63,237 nt of DNA, from NCBI GenBank assembly GCA_049596955.1, contig JBMYMD010000015.1:1-63237 (forward strand). Direction: 5' to 3'. A model generated the notes under the pieces. The model was not told where the DNA came from. It was given only the letters and a program-made list of their open reading frames with translations, and did not search any database. The DNA comes from UBA3478 sp049596955. GTDB lineage: Bacteria; Bacteroidota; Bacteroidia; Flavobacteriales; Flavobacteriaceae. A program made the translations under genes and the position numbers. Below, in pieces: positions 1 through 6,761 of this stretch. Position 1 is the stretch's first letter, and every line of letters begins with the position of its first letter.

Positions 1-271
1 TCTTCTCAAGATGGTTAGTCTCGTTGAAGCGTCACAACGACTTTAGTTATACTTTATCCCCTATTGGATAGGATTTTTCAGTCACGAGGCAAGATTTCCT
101 CTCGGGTACTTGCAATGCATAAGTGAAATAGGTTTATTGTCTATTTCCCACTTTACCTCCGTCTACTCTGTCGAGTCTAAATCACCATACTTTAAGCAAT
201 CTAGCCAAAACTTGTTTGATGTCGGGAGTGCCTTATCCCCTCTCACTGTTAGGGATTATTCGGCCACACAC
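1..271 (-). mobile_element. Structured non-coding region, possible 5' part of a group II intron
   Basis: No protein-coding gene is visible here. Read on the minus strand, the segment begins with a GTGTG-type start at 271 or 269, which matches the GUGYG 5' end of group II introns. A series of short hairpins follows, for example GAAATAG/CTATTTC, ATCCCT around a loop with AGGGAT-like pairing, and GTTG/CAAC. Together they look like intron domain I. The rest, including any reverse transcriptase, would lie beyond the window edge. The identification rests on sequence feel and structure, not on a search. A different structured leader or spacer RNA cannot be excluded. Confidence 0.4.
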
Positions 272-307
272 TCACCTTCCATCTGATCAGGATTTCCGGT
301 GCCTCTT

Positions 308-324
308 CAATATGTTAAAGAACG
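308..324 (-). promoter_or_regulatory. boxA-like antitermination site
   Basis: On the minus strand the sequence is CGTTCTTTAACATATTG, just 3' of the tRNA-Thr gene. It matches the core TCTTTAACA of the Escherichia coli rRNA boxA (consensus TGCTCTTTAACA) and resembles the TTCTTTGACATATTG element seen in flavobacterial rRNA spacers. If functional, it would recruit the Nus antitermination complex to the long untranslated transcript that follows. Function is inferred. Confidence 0.4.
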
Positions 325-328
325 TTTG

Positions 329-402
329 AGCCTCTGGAGGGACTCGAACCCACGACCTGCTGATTACAAATCAGCTGCTCTAGCCAGCTGAGCTACACCG
401 GC
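329..402 (-). tRNA. tRNA-Thr (anticodon TGT)
   Basis: A cloverleaf is visible on the minus strand: D arm GCTC/GAGC, anticodon stem GCTGA/TCAGC with loop TTTGTAA (anticodon TGT, Thr), and T loop TTCGAGT. No CCA is encoded. The acceptor stem is odd: the 5' strand is GCCGGTG and the 3' strand CAGAGGC, leaving mismatches at positions 4-69 and 5-68, and the T stem has a U-U pair. The 3' strand would pair perfectly with GCCTCTG. In flavobacteria a tRNA-Thr commonly follows hpf at the head of a tRNA-tuf array, which fits the context. The unusual stem suggests a hybrid or altered gene. Confidence 0.9.
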
Positions 403-421
403 AAAATCTCGACTTCTTTCA

Positions 422-450
422 CAAAAAAAGTCCGCTATTTCTAACGGACT
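422..450 (-). terminator. Rho-independent terminator after hpf
   Basis: The stem AGTCCG (429-434) pairs with CGGACT (445-450) around a 10-base loop. The A-run at 423-429 becomes a T-run after the stem on the minus strand. It lies between the end of hpf and the tRNA-Thr, so it separates the protein operon from the tRNA transcript. Confidence 0.75.
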
Positions 451-501
451 GCAAATGTAGAGAAAAGTTTTTTTTAAATGAAACATTTTTATGAGAAAAA
501 A

Positions 502-804
502 TCACACCATGGATTTGGCCTTCTCTTTATGCTTTATCAGCAGTCTTTCAACTGCATCAGACGCGGTATCAATAGCCTCTTCGAATGATTTGCATTGTTT
601 TTTAACGACGATTTGTTCTCCTGGAATTCTCACATCAATTTCAGCAAATTTATTCTGCTTCTCAGAACTATTTTCAATTTTCATTATAAGTTCAACTTTT
701 ACAATTCCGTCATGAAACTTTTGGAGCTTCTCTAAACGCTTGTGGCTAAAATCTATAAGATCTCCTTTGGGATTGAAATTTCTAGTTTGAATGTTGACAT
801 TCAT
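502..804 (-). CDS. hpf: Ribosome hibernation-promoting factor, short HPF/YfiA type
   Basis: This 100-residue protein belongs to the HPF/RaiA/YfiA family, which binds in the decoding channel of the 30S subunit and shuts down idle ribosomes in stationary phase. The family pattern is visible: an N-terminal beta strand (MNVNIQTRNFNPKGDL), a helix LIDFSHKRLEKLQKF, strands VKVELIMKIEN and KFAEIDVRIPG, and a C-terminal helix with SFEEAIDTASDAVERLL. It is the short form and lacks the long-HPF dimerisation domain. It is the last gene of the rpsU-xerC-hpf run and is followed by a clear terminator. This clustering with bS21 is usual in Flavobacteria. Confidence 0.93.
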   Translation of the reverse strand: MNVNIQTRNFNPKGDLIDFSHKRLEKLQKFHDGIVKVELIMKIENSSEKQNKFAEIDVRIPGEQIVVKKQCKSFEEAIDTASDAVERLLIKHKEKAKSMV

Positions 805-840
805 AGGCTGTAGTATTTAAGGTTAAACGTACTATCAGCA

Positions 841-1764
841 TTAATCATTTTCACCCCTTGGATGCGCATTTTTGTGAACTTCCTTGAGGAGCTCGATATC
901 CGCATGTGTATAAATCTGCGTTGCGGCCAATGAGCTGTGACCTAGTAACTCTTTGACAGAATTTATATCTGCTCCGTTTTGTAAAAGATGTGTCGCAAAA
1001 GTGTGCCTCAAAACATGAGGGCTTTTTTTGATCTTTACTGATACTCTTTTAAGATACGCATTTACGATGCGATTTACAAGATTAGGATACATTTTTTGTC
1101 CCTTTGCAGTAAGGAAAAGATAAGAGGCTGAGAAACCTTCGAAAAGATTGTTTCTCACATTTAAATATTTGGATAATCGATCAGAAGTGTGCTGTATAAG
1201 CGGTATGTATCGTTCTTTATTTCGTTTACCGAGTACTTTGATTGTTCTAGTACTTAAATCGACATCTGTAAGCTTTAAGTGAATCAATTCTGATTTACGA
1301 AGACCTGTACTATAGAACAACTCTAAGATTGTCATATCCCTCAGCTGCTCAAAGTTCTCATCATCAATTTCGAGATTGAATAGCGCATTGATCTCTTCTT
1401 TTGAAAACGGAAGCATGGTCTTTTTTTCAAACTTTAAAGACTTGTGATTTTCCATGGGATTTTGTGCTACCCACCCTTTATTTAAGGCAAATTTAAAATA
1501 CGAATTTAAGGCTGCTGTTTTACGATTGATACTACTATGACTCAATTGCTCTTGCATTAAATGAATCAACCAAACTCTCAATTGATTATAGCTTAACGTA
1601 TTGATATTTTCAAATGATATTCCTTCGCATTCAAGGATGTGCAAACAGTTCATCAAATCACTTTGATAAGCCTTGATTGTATGAATCGATAAATTCTTTT
1701 GTACGTTTAAAAATTCAAAATATTCAGTGAGAAAAGCTTGATTTCTAGTTTCCAATAGTTTCAA
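841..1764 (-). CDS. xerC: Tyrosine recombinase XerC/XerD family
   Basis: This 307-residue tyrosine recombinase is of the kind that resolves chromosome dimers at dif. The N-terminal SAM-like core-binding domain spans about residues 10-95. The catalytic domain carries the full set of active-site residues: R156 (TGLRKSEL), K180, H250 and R253 (PHVLRHTFATHLL), H276 (LLGHSS) and the nucleophile Y285 (QIYTH). The length is normal for Xer proteins, unlike many phage integrases. It lies between rpsU and hpf, a housekeeping setting typical of Flavobacteria, so it is unlikely to be a mobile-element integrase despite the nearby tRNA. XerC versus XerD cannot be settled from sequence alone. Confidence 0.9.
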   Translation of the reverse strand: MKLLETRNQAFLTEYFEFLNVQKNLSIHTIKAYQSDLMNCLHILECEGISFENINTLSYNQLRVWLIHLMQEQLSHSSINRKTAALNSYFKFALNKGWVAQNPMENHKSLKFEKKTMLPFSKEEINALFNLEIDDENFEQLRDMTILELFYSTGLRKSELIHLKLTDVDLSTRTIKVLGKRNKERYIPLIQHTSDRLSKYLNVRNNLFEGFSASYLFLTAKGQKMYPNLVNRIVNAYLKRVSVKIKKSPHVLRHTFATHLLQNGADINSVKELLGHSSLAATQIYTHADIELLKEVHKNAHPRGEND

Positions 1765-1782
1765 TTATTGAGGTACTAAAAT

Positions 1783-1814
1783 AAAAAAATCCCAAGCTTT
1801 TTGAGCTTGGGATT
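1783..1814 (-). terminator. Rho-independent terminator after rpsU
   Basis: An 11-bp perfect stem, AATCCCAAGCT (1788-1798) with AGCTTGGGATT (1804-1814), encloses a five-base loop. A seven-base T-run follows on the minus strand (A-run 1783-1789). It lies between rpsU and xerC and should end or attenuate most rpsU transcripts, so xerC-hpf would depend on read-through or an unseen promoter. Confidence 0.88.
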
Positions 1815-1837
1815 CTATATCTAGTTCAAAGACAAGT

Positions 1838-2032
1838 TTAAATTTGTTCTTGATCTCTTAATGTTTGAATATACTGCGCTTTTTGAATTTCTGCTCTTCT
1901 ACGCACCGAAGGCTTGGTAAACTGCTGTCTACCTCTTAATTGACGCATAGTGCCTGTTCTATCGAACTTGCGCTTGTATCTCTTAAGAGCTCTATCTATA
2001 TTTTCACCGTCTTTTACTGGAATGATTAACAT
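1838..2032 (-). CDS. rpsU: Small ribosomal subunit protein bS21
   Basis: This 64-residue basic protein is bS21, which sits near the 3' end of 16S rRNA on the 30S platform. Family hallmarks are MLIIPVKDGENIDRALKRYKRKFDRTG at the N terminus (split here as the conserved ENIDRALKRYKRKF core), then a basic helix RGRQQFTKPSVRRRAEIQKA. It has its own TAnnTTTG promoter box, an unusually strong Shine-Dalgarno for this phylum, and its own terminator. In Bacteroidetes bS21 is known to help hide the anti-Shine-Dalgarno, so the strong site fits autogenous control of its own synthesis. Confidence 0.96.
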   Translation of the reverse strand: MLIIPVKDGENIDRALKRYKRKFDRTGTMRQLRGRQQFTKPSVRRRAEIQKAQYIQTLRDQEQI

Positions 2033-2037
2033 TAAAG

Positions 2038-2046
2038 CACCTCCTT
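2038..2046 (-). promoter_or_regulatory. Strong Shine-Dalgarno of rpsU
   Basis: The minus strand reads AAGGAGGTG, with six bases between the GGAGGT core and the ATG at 2032. Most other starts in the window have no recognisable Shine-Dalgarno, so this one stands out. It is probably a translational autoregulatory site used when ribosomes lack bS21 and their anti-Shine-Dalgarno is exposed (known for Flavobacterium; inferred here). Confidence 0.8.
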
Positions 2047-2063
2047 TCTTTATAATTAGGCTG

Positions 2064-2071
2064 CAAATATA
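2064..2071 (-). promoter_or_regulatory. Promoter -7 box of rpsU
   Basis: TATATTTG on the minus strand matches the Bacteroidetes -7 consensus TAnnTTTG. It lies about 32 bases upstream of the rpsU start, leaving a short leader that contains the Shine-Dalgarno. No clear -33 TTTG is visible; a TTTA occurs about 20 bases upstream. Confidence 0.6.
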
Positions 2072-2094
2072 AAACTAAATTATACTTAAACCAG

Positions 2095-3234
2095 CTATTT
2101 TAAAATATTTTTTGAAATCACAACTTTTTGGATTTCTGACGTCCCTTCTCCGATGGTACAGAGTTTGGCATCTCTATAGAACTTTTCTACAGGAAAGTCT
2201 TTGAGATAGCCATAACCACCATGAATTTGTACAGCATCATTTGCTATTTTGACACAACTATCTGAAGCATATAATTTACAGATGGCTGAATTCAAGGTCA
2301 TCTTGCGCTTTTCATTTTTCAAAAAAGCAGCCTTGTGCAACAACAATTCTGCCGCCTCTATTTCCACACACATATCGGCAAGTTTAAAAGAAACCCCTTG
2401 AAACTCGGAAATGGGTTTACCAAATTGTGTTCTTTCCTTGGCATATTTAAGTGAGGCTTCGTAAGCACCTTTTGATATTCCAAGTGCTAACGCTCCGATT
2501 GAAATTCTTCCTCCATCTAAAATTTTCATGGACTGAATGAACCCATCACCTATTTCTCCCAGAACGTTTTCATGAGGTATTCTGCAGTTTTCAAAAATCA
2601 TTTCTGCTGTTTCTGAAGCTCTCATGCCTAATTTATCTTCTTTTTTACCGTGAGTAAAACCAGGAGTTCCTCGTTCTACAACGAAAGCCGACATTCCGTG
2701 GGAATCACCTTTTTCTCCGGTTCTTGCAATTACTACAGCTATTTCTCCACTTTTACCATGAGTAATGAAATTTTTTGCTCCGTTGAGAACCCAATAGTCA
2801 CCATCTCTTACAGCTGTTGTGGCCATTCCACCTGCATCACTACCAGTGTTGTGCTCGGTAATTCCCCAAGCGCCAATCCATTCACCACACGCCAACTTAG
2901 GTAACCATCTCTGTCTTTGCTCTTCATTCCCGAACTCATAAATATGATTGGTGCAAAGTGAATTATGAGCAGCAATAGATAAGCCTATTGACGGATCTAT
3001 TTTTGTTATTTCTTCTATGATGGAGATATACTCGTGGTAAGATAGACCGGCACCTCCATACATTTCAGGTATTATGATTCCCATAAAGCCATACTCACCT
3101 GCCTTGTGCAACACCTCTTTTGGGAAAAATTGTGTCTCGTCCCAATCTCTAACATTTGGTGCTAAATATTGCTGCGCAAATTGCTTTGCGGATTCAGCTA
3201 CTAGGCGTTGAGTTTCAGAATAATCAAAATTCAT
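2095..3234 (-). CDS. Acyl-CoA dehydrogenase
   Basis: This FAD-dependent acyl-CoA dehydrogenase catalyses alpha,beta-desaturation of an acyl-CoA and passes electrons to electron-transfer flavoprotein. Signature 1 is seen as ITEHNTGSDAGG and signature 2 as QIHGGYGYLKDFPVEKFYRD, followed by IGEGTSEIQ, whose first Glu sits at the usual catalytic-base position of short/medium-chain enzymes. The length (379) is typical. The start chosen is the internal Met of MNFDYSETQ, where family members begin. An upstream ATG at 3258 overlaps the stop of the preceding gene as ATGA and would add eight residues. Chain-length specificity cannot be told. Confidence 0.92.
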   Translation of the reverse strand: MNFDYSETQRLVAESAKQFAQQYLAPNVRDWDETQFFPKEVLHKAGEYGFMGIIIPEMYGGAGLSYHEYISIIEEITKIDPSIGLSIAAHNSLCTNHIYEFGNEEQRQRWLPKLACGEWIGAWGITEHNTGSDAGGMATTAVRDGDYWVLNGAKNFITHGKSGEIAVVIARTGEKGDSHGMSAFVVERGTPGFTHGKKEDKLGMRASETAEMIFENCRIPHENVLGEIGDGFIQSMKILDGGRISIGALALGISKGAYEASLKYAKERTQFGKPISEFQGVSFKLADMCVEIEAAELLLHKAAFLKNEKRKMTLNSAICKLYASDSCVKIANDAVQIHGGYGYLKDFPVEKFYRDAKLCTIGEGTSEIQKVVISKNILK

Positions 3235-3254
3235 AACTCCTTTTAAATCTGTAA

Positions 3255-3926
3255 TCATAACTCTGGCTTTGTATACAAATATAGAAGATAAAAATCATAT
3301 TTGTTTAATCTTTTTTTAAAAAAGTTAGTCAAACTTTCTGCTGACTCTGTGCTTCTTTTTGTTCGAAATTCTAAATATTCATCAATTATCTTTTCACTCA
3401 AAAATGGATATCGTCTCAATTCATACGAATTTGCATCTTCGAGACTAATCTTTTTAACCTTTGATAAATCTAAAGTAAAATACTTCTTTATACTATCCAC
3501 CATATTTTCGTTTAAACCATAAACTGCGGCTATTTGCTCGATATCTACAAATCCTCCAAGTCTTTTTCTGAATTTTACAATTCTGTTTGAATAAACAGAA
3601 CCAATTCCTTGAATACGTTTTAATTGAGAAGTATCTGCACTATTAATTTCACCTAAAAGTTTGTGGGCTTGATTTTTGTTGTCTAGACCAATGGTATGTC
3701 TTGTCTGTTGAACTGCTGTGGGAAAATTTGACGTTTTTTGGTCCTTTGAAATTGATTTTGGGTTTGAATCAAGCACAAGGACCTGAATCGTATAATGAGG
3801 CTTAGCCAGTTCTGTTATGGTAACTATTTCTCGTTTTAGATGAAATAAAAGGAATAAAACCAGCAGTACTAAAAAAATTCCCTTTCGTTCATGAGAATTG
3901 AAACGAAAGGGAATTTTATATTTCAT
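3255..3926 (-). CDS. ComEA-like helix-hairpin-helix membrane-anchored protein
   Basis: This 223-residue protein has a short basic N terminus, one membrane helix at about residues 17-30 (GIFLVLLVLFLLF) and an extracytoplasmic part with helix-hairpin-helix segments (LKRIQGIGSVYSNRIVKFRK, then FVDIEQIAAVYGLNE). A second related segment (EDANSYELRRYPFLSEKI) follows. It resembles the ComEA DNA-binding domain family of competence proteins, which bind DNA at the cell surface. A role in DNA uptake is possible but unproven. Its first codons lie within a strong terminator hairpin (3871-3917), so its expression may depend on escape from termination downstream of the symporter gene. Confidence 0.75.
   Translation of the reverse strand: MKYKIPFRFNSHERKGIFLVLLVLFLLFHLKREIVTITELAKPHYTIQVLVLDSNPKSISKDQKTSNFPTAVQQTRHTIGLDNKNQAHKLLGEINSADTSQLKRIQGIGSVYSNRIVKFRKRLGGFVDIEQIAAVYGLNENMVDSIKKYFTLDLSKVKKISLEDANSYELRRYPFLSEKIIDEYLEFRTKRSTESAESLTNFFKKRLNKYDFYLLYLYTKPEL
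3871..3917 (-). terminator. Terminator hairpin inside the start of the comEA-like gene
   Basis: The arms 3876-3889 (AATTCCCTTTCGTT) and 3902-3915 (AACGAAAGGGAATT) are perfectly complementary over 14 bp, extendable by two A-T pairs. A seven-base T-run follows on the minus strand (3871-3877). This is a textbook intrinsic terminator for the symporter gene ending at 3941. Unusually, it lies within codons 4-19 of the next gene, whose start is at 3926. Confidence 0.8.
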
Positions 3927-3940
3927 TCAAAGTCTAAGTG

Positions 3941-5524
3941 CTAACCTTTAATCGCTTTAAGATAAGTTCTCAGTAGTTGTTTTACTTCTGGGAATAAAAA
4001 GTAAAGTCCAATCATATTCGGAAAGACCATAGCAAAAATCATAGCATCCGAAAACGCCCAGATACTATCCATACTTGCCGCAGCACCAATCACGATGAAT
4101 ACAAGAAATAAAACCTTATAGGTAAGGTCTGTGCGTTTTCCTCTACCAAATAAAAATTTCCAAGATTGTAACCCGTAATAAGACCATGAAATCATTGTAG
4201 ATACAGCAAATAAAACCACTGCGACGGTCAAGAATATGTTAGAGTAAGGAATGTAATTCGCAAAAGCCTTACTTGTTATTCCAGCTCCTTCATATGGTAA
4301 TCCATCAATCATAACAACTCCATTGACTCCACCGTACTCAAAATATCCACCCATATTGAAAATAACAATGACTAAAGCAGTCATTGAGCAGATTACGACA
4401 GTATCGATAAAGGGCTCTAATAGGGCAACAAGACCTTCAGAGGCAGAGTGTTTTGTTTTAACCGCGGAATGGGCGATGGACGCCGATCCAGCTCCAGCTT
4501 CATTAGAAAAGGCTGCTCTTCTGAAACCTATGAGTAGTACACCAATAACTCCTCCAACTCCAGCAGCTCTTGGATTAAATGCCTCTCTAAATATGGTGCC
4601 AATAGCGTCATCGATTAAGGCAAAATTGCTCAAAATAATGTACAAACAAGCTACGATATATAAAACCGCCATAAAAGGAACGATTTTTTCAGTCACAGAT
4701 GCAATTCGTTTAATTCCACCGATAATGATTATACCTACTAAAACGGCCAAAACCAAACCTATCATTGTACCTGCAATAGTGCTTTCTAATCCTAAAAGTT
4801 CTTTCAATACGATTGTAGCCTGATTTGACTGGGCAGCGTTACCTCCTCCAAAAGATCCACCAATACAAAAAATAGCAAACAATGCTGCAGCCACTTTACC
4901 TAATTGCACAAAGCCTTTATTCGCTAACCCTTTCTTTATGTAATACATAGGTCCTCCAAAGACCACACCATTTTCATCTACATCTCTGTACTGAACACCT
5001 AGAGTACATTCTACAAATTTTGTAGACATCCCTAAAAGCCCGCAAATGATCATCCAAAACGTTGCACCTGGACCTCCTAATGCGATAGCGAGAGCAACCC
5101 CGGCAATATTTCCATTACCTACAGTTCCCGAAACAGCAGTGGCCAGAGCCTGAAAATGGCTGACCTCACCCTCTTCGCTTTCGTCTTTTATAGTATCTGG
5201 AAGATCACCGTCAACCTCATTCACTTCTGATTTATGAACTCCACCTTGACCTTCAAGTTCATCGTATTTACCGCGAACTACGTTGATAGCGGTTCCAAAG
5301 TGTCTAATATTTGGAAAGCCGAAATAGACCGTAAAAAACAATGCACTTCCCACGAGAAGAATTAGCACGAAGGGTGTACCAAAGAGTGGAAAAAAGATTA
5401 CGGTATTGAAAAAGTCAGATACAGGTTTAAACGCCTGATCTATTTTTTGATCCAAGCCTGCTTCTTGTGCAACTGCACTAAAACTCATACTGACAAAGAA
5501 CAAGAAGCTCAATAATTTTTTCAT
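3941..5524 (-). CDS. Alanine or glycine:cation symporter, AGCS family
   Basis: This 527-residue membrane transporter is of the AGCS family (sodium- or proton-coupled alanine/glycine uptake). The family motif SGTVGNGNIAGVALAIALGG is visible, with roughly ten hydrophobic segments, the FSNEAGAGSASIAHS segment and WSYYGLQSWKFLFG near the C terminus. The N terminus MKKLLSFLFFVSMSFSAVAQ is a cleavable signal-like sequence common in flavobacterial members. The start was set at the Met of MKKLL; an upstream in-frame Met would place ten residues before the signal. An acidic loop (about residues 100-125) precedes the motif. It appears monocistronic, ending in the hairpin overlapping the next gene. Confidence 0.92.
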   Translation of the reverse strand: MKKLLSFLFFVSMSFSAVAQEAGLDQKIDQAFKPVSDFFNTVIFFPLFGTPFVLILLVGSALFFTVYFGFPNIRHFGTAINVVRGKYDELEGQGGVHKSEVNEVDGDLPDTIKDESEEGEVSHFQALATAVSGTVGNGNIAGVALAIALGGPGATFWMIICGLLGMSTKFVECTLGVQYRDVDENGVVFGGPMYYIKKGLANKGFVQLGKVAAALFAIFCIGGSFGGGNAAQSNQATIVLKELLGLESTIAGTMIGLVLAVLVGIIIIGGIKRIASVTEKIVPFMAVLYIVACLYIILSNFALIDDAIGTIFREAFNPRAAGVGGVIGVLLIGFRRAAFSNEAGAGSASIAHSAVKTKHSASEGLVALLEPFIDTVVICSMTALVIVIFNMGGYFEYGGVNGVVMIDGLPYEGAGITSKAFANYIPYSNIFLTVAVVLFAVSTMISWSYYGLQSWKFLFGRGKRTDLTYKVLFLVFIVIGAAASMDSIWAFSDAMIFAMVFPNMIGLYFLFPEVKQLLRTYLKAIKG

Positions 5525-5644
5525 AATTAGGTGTTTTATATAACAAGAGCCCAAAGTAACAAATTATTGCTAGAGACACATGCTTATCTCATTACTTTTT
5601 TGGGAAATTAAAACGCTTCTAATGCTAAAAACAAGCAGTTAAAA

Positions 5645-5881
5645 TTATAAATCGAACACAGAATTTCTTTTGGTGTAAACCATGTCTTTGATTTTTATCC
5701 AAAATGCAAAGAAAAGATACAAGGCAAAACCAAAGCCCAGTGTAACAAATGTCAAATAGATAAAACTGAGTCGAACTACCCGCGCTCGAATACCCCATCT
5801 CTCTGCAATTCTTTGACAAACTTCAAAACCTCTTCTTTGGGCGAAATGTATGAGGTGATATAATTTAGAATTGACATTCAT
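5645..5881 (-). CDS. PspC-domain small membrane protein
   Basis: This 78-residue protein is related to PspC: the conserved RRGFEVCQRIAERWGIRARVVR segment (read here as GVCxxIAxxxGI/xxxVVR-like) is followed by one hydrophobic helix (LSFIYLTFVTLGFGFALYLFFAFW). PspC proteins are membrane components of envelope-stress responses, but stand-alone copies like this have no defined role. The ATG at 5881 overlaps the stop of the rhodanese gene as ATGA, which is why it was preferred over an upstream Met, and indicates translational coupling. Confidence 0.75.
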   Translation of the reverse strand: MNVNSKLYHLIHFAQRRGFEVCQRIAERWGIRARVVRLSFIYLTFVTLGFGFALYLFFAFWIKIKDMVYTKRNSVFDL

Positions 5882-6192
5882 GAATGCACCAAATCTCCAT
5901 TCCACTCTAACATTCCACCGACCAAATTGTAGGTGTTTCCAATTCCATTGTGATTAAAAACAGCACAAGCCTGAGCTGAGCGCTTTCCAGAACGACAGTA
6001 GATGTAATAATTTTTTGACTTATCAAGACTTTCTAAGGAATTCATAAAATCTTGTGGTTGATAAATATCCATGTGGATAGAATTCTCAACAAAACCCTCA
6101 GCTCGTTCTTCGGTGGTTCTCACATCTACAATAACTGCATTGTCATCTTTTGACAATTGATTTACCCATTTCTCTTGACTTAAATCTGACAT
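5878..6192 (-). CDS. Single-domain rhodanese-like protein
   Basis: This 104-residue protein is a single rhodanese domain. Visible hallmarks are VIVDVRTTEERAEGFVENSIHMDIY and the active-site loop YCRSGKRSAQA, whose Cys carries the persulfide. The six-residue loop CRSGKR and small size resemble GlpE/PspE-type sulfurtransferases. It sits between a thioredoxin-like lipoprotein and a PspC-domain protein, all on the minus strand, suggesting a small redox/envelope operon. No signal peptide is visible, so it is probably cytoplasmic. Confidence 0.88.
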   Translation of the reverse strand: MSDLSQEKWVNQLSKDDNAVIVDVRTTEERAEGFVENSIHMDIYQPQDFMNSLESLDKSKNYYIYCRSGKRSAQACAVFNHNGIGNTYNLVGGMLEWNGDLVHS

Positions 6193-6210
6193 TTCATCTT
6201 TTTTTCAAAA

Positions 6211-6708
6211 TTAATAGTCCTCAATGAATTCTTCACTGAATTTATTGGTTATTTCTAATAAATCTTTTTCCTCTAAAACACCTTGATGAAACACTGTTTT
6301 GTCATGACCTGTAAAAAGAGTTACGGGTAATCCTGCTTTCCAATTTTCGTCGATTGATTGATACCAATTGTTGCGTTTAGGTTTATCCAATAAATAGACT
6401 TGAGATTGAAGATTTAATTTTTTGAGCATCCTTGGAACTCTGGTCTCCCATAAATTTTTACGATCGACATTGACAAATTTCAACTCGAGCTCATGTTTTA
6501 GAGCAAATTCTTCAATTAAAGGCATTTCTGCTATACAGGGTGCACACCAGGTAGCCCAAAAATTATAAACTGTTAGACTTTCGTTTTGCCGGTTTTTATT
6601 CAATGTACTTGAAAATTCCTCTAGAGTTATGACTTGAATATCCTTTGATTTAGAATTACACGAAATTAAAGTGAATACTAACAGTACTACGATTATTATT
6701 CTGCGCAT
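6211..6708 (-). CDS. Thioredoxin-like lipoprotein, TlpA/ResA family
   Basis: This protein of about 165 residues has a lipoprotein signal (IIIVVLLVFTLISC, with Cys as the acylation site) and a thioredoxin fold with the active-site motif NFWATWCAPCIAEMP. Periplasmic thiol-disulfide oxidoreductases of this family reduce proteins such as c-type cytochromes. The start at the ATG of MRRIII is preferred; a TTG two codons upstream lies within an AT-rich TATTTTTG box. It is divergent from the nitroreductase gene and lies 18 bases upstream of the rhodanese gene, so an operon is likely. Confidence 0.88.
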   Translation of the reverse strand: MRRIIIVVLLVFTLISCNSKSKDIQVITLEEFSSTLNKNRQNESLTVYNFWATWCAPCIAEMPLIEEFALKHELELKFVNVDRKNLWETRVPRMLKKLNLQSQVYLLDKPKRNNWYQSIDENWKAGLPVTLFTGHDKTVFHQGVLEEKDLLEITNKFSEEFIEDY

Positions 6709-6740
6709 ATTCAAAAATACAATGCACTTTCAATATGTAC

Positions 6741-6748
6741 TATCTTTG
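6741..6748 (+). promoter_or_regulatory. Promoter -7 box of the nitroreductase gene
   Basis: TATCTTTG matches the Bacteroidetes TAnnTTTG box exactly and lies 13 bases upstream of the ATG at 6762. This supports the internal start rather than the upstream ATG at 6735, which would lie before the box. Confidence 0.6.
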
Positions 6749-6761
6749 TCAAAAAAAGACT

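Noticed and set aside
1..300. rRNA gene fragment
   Set aside because: Despite the boxA-like site, the sequence does not match any stretch of 16S or 23S rRNA that I can recall, on either strand.
841..1764. Phage or island integrase next to the tRNA gene
   Set aside because: The recombinase has XerC length and a housekeeping neighbourhood (rpsU, hpf); no other phage genes or attachment repeats are visible.
4323..4823. 166-codon ORF on the plus strand inside the symporter gene
   Set aside because: It is antisense to a well-supported membrane protein; composition is that of a shadow frame and it has no recognisable domain.
5625..5819. 64-codon ORF overlapping the PspC gene
   Set aside because: Alternative frame of the PspC gene with no family resemblance.
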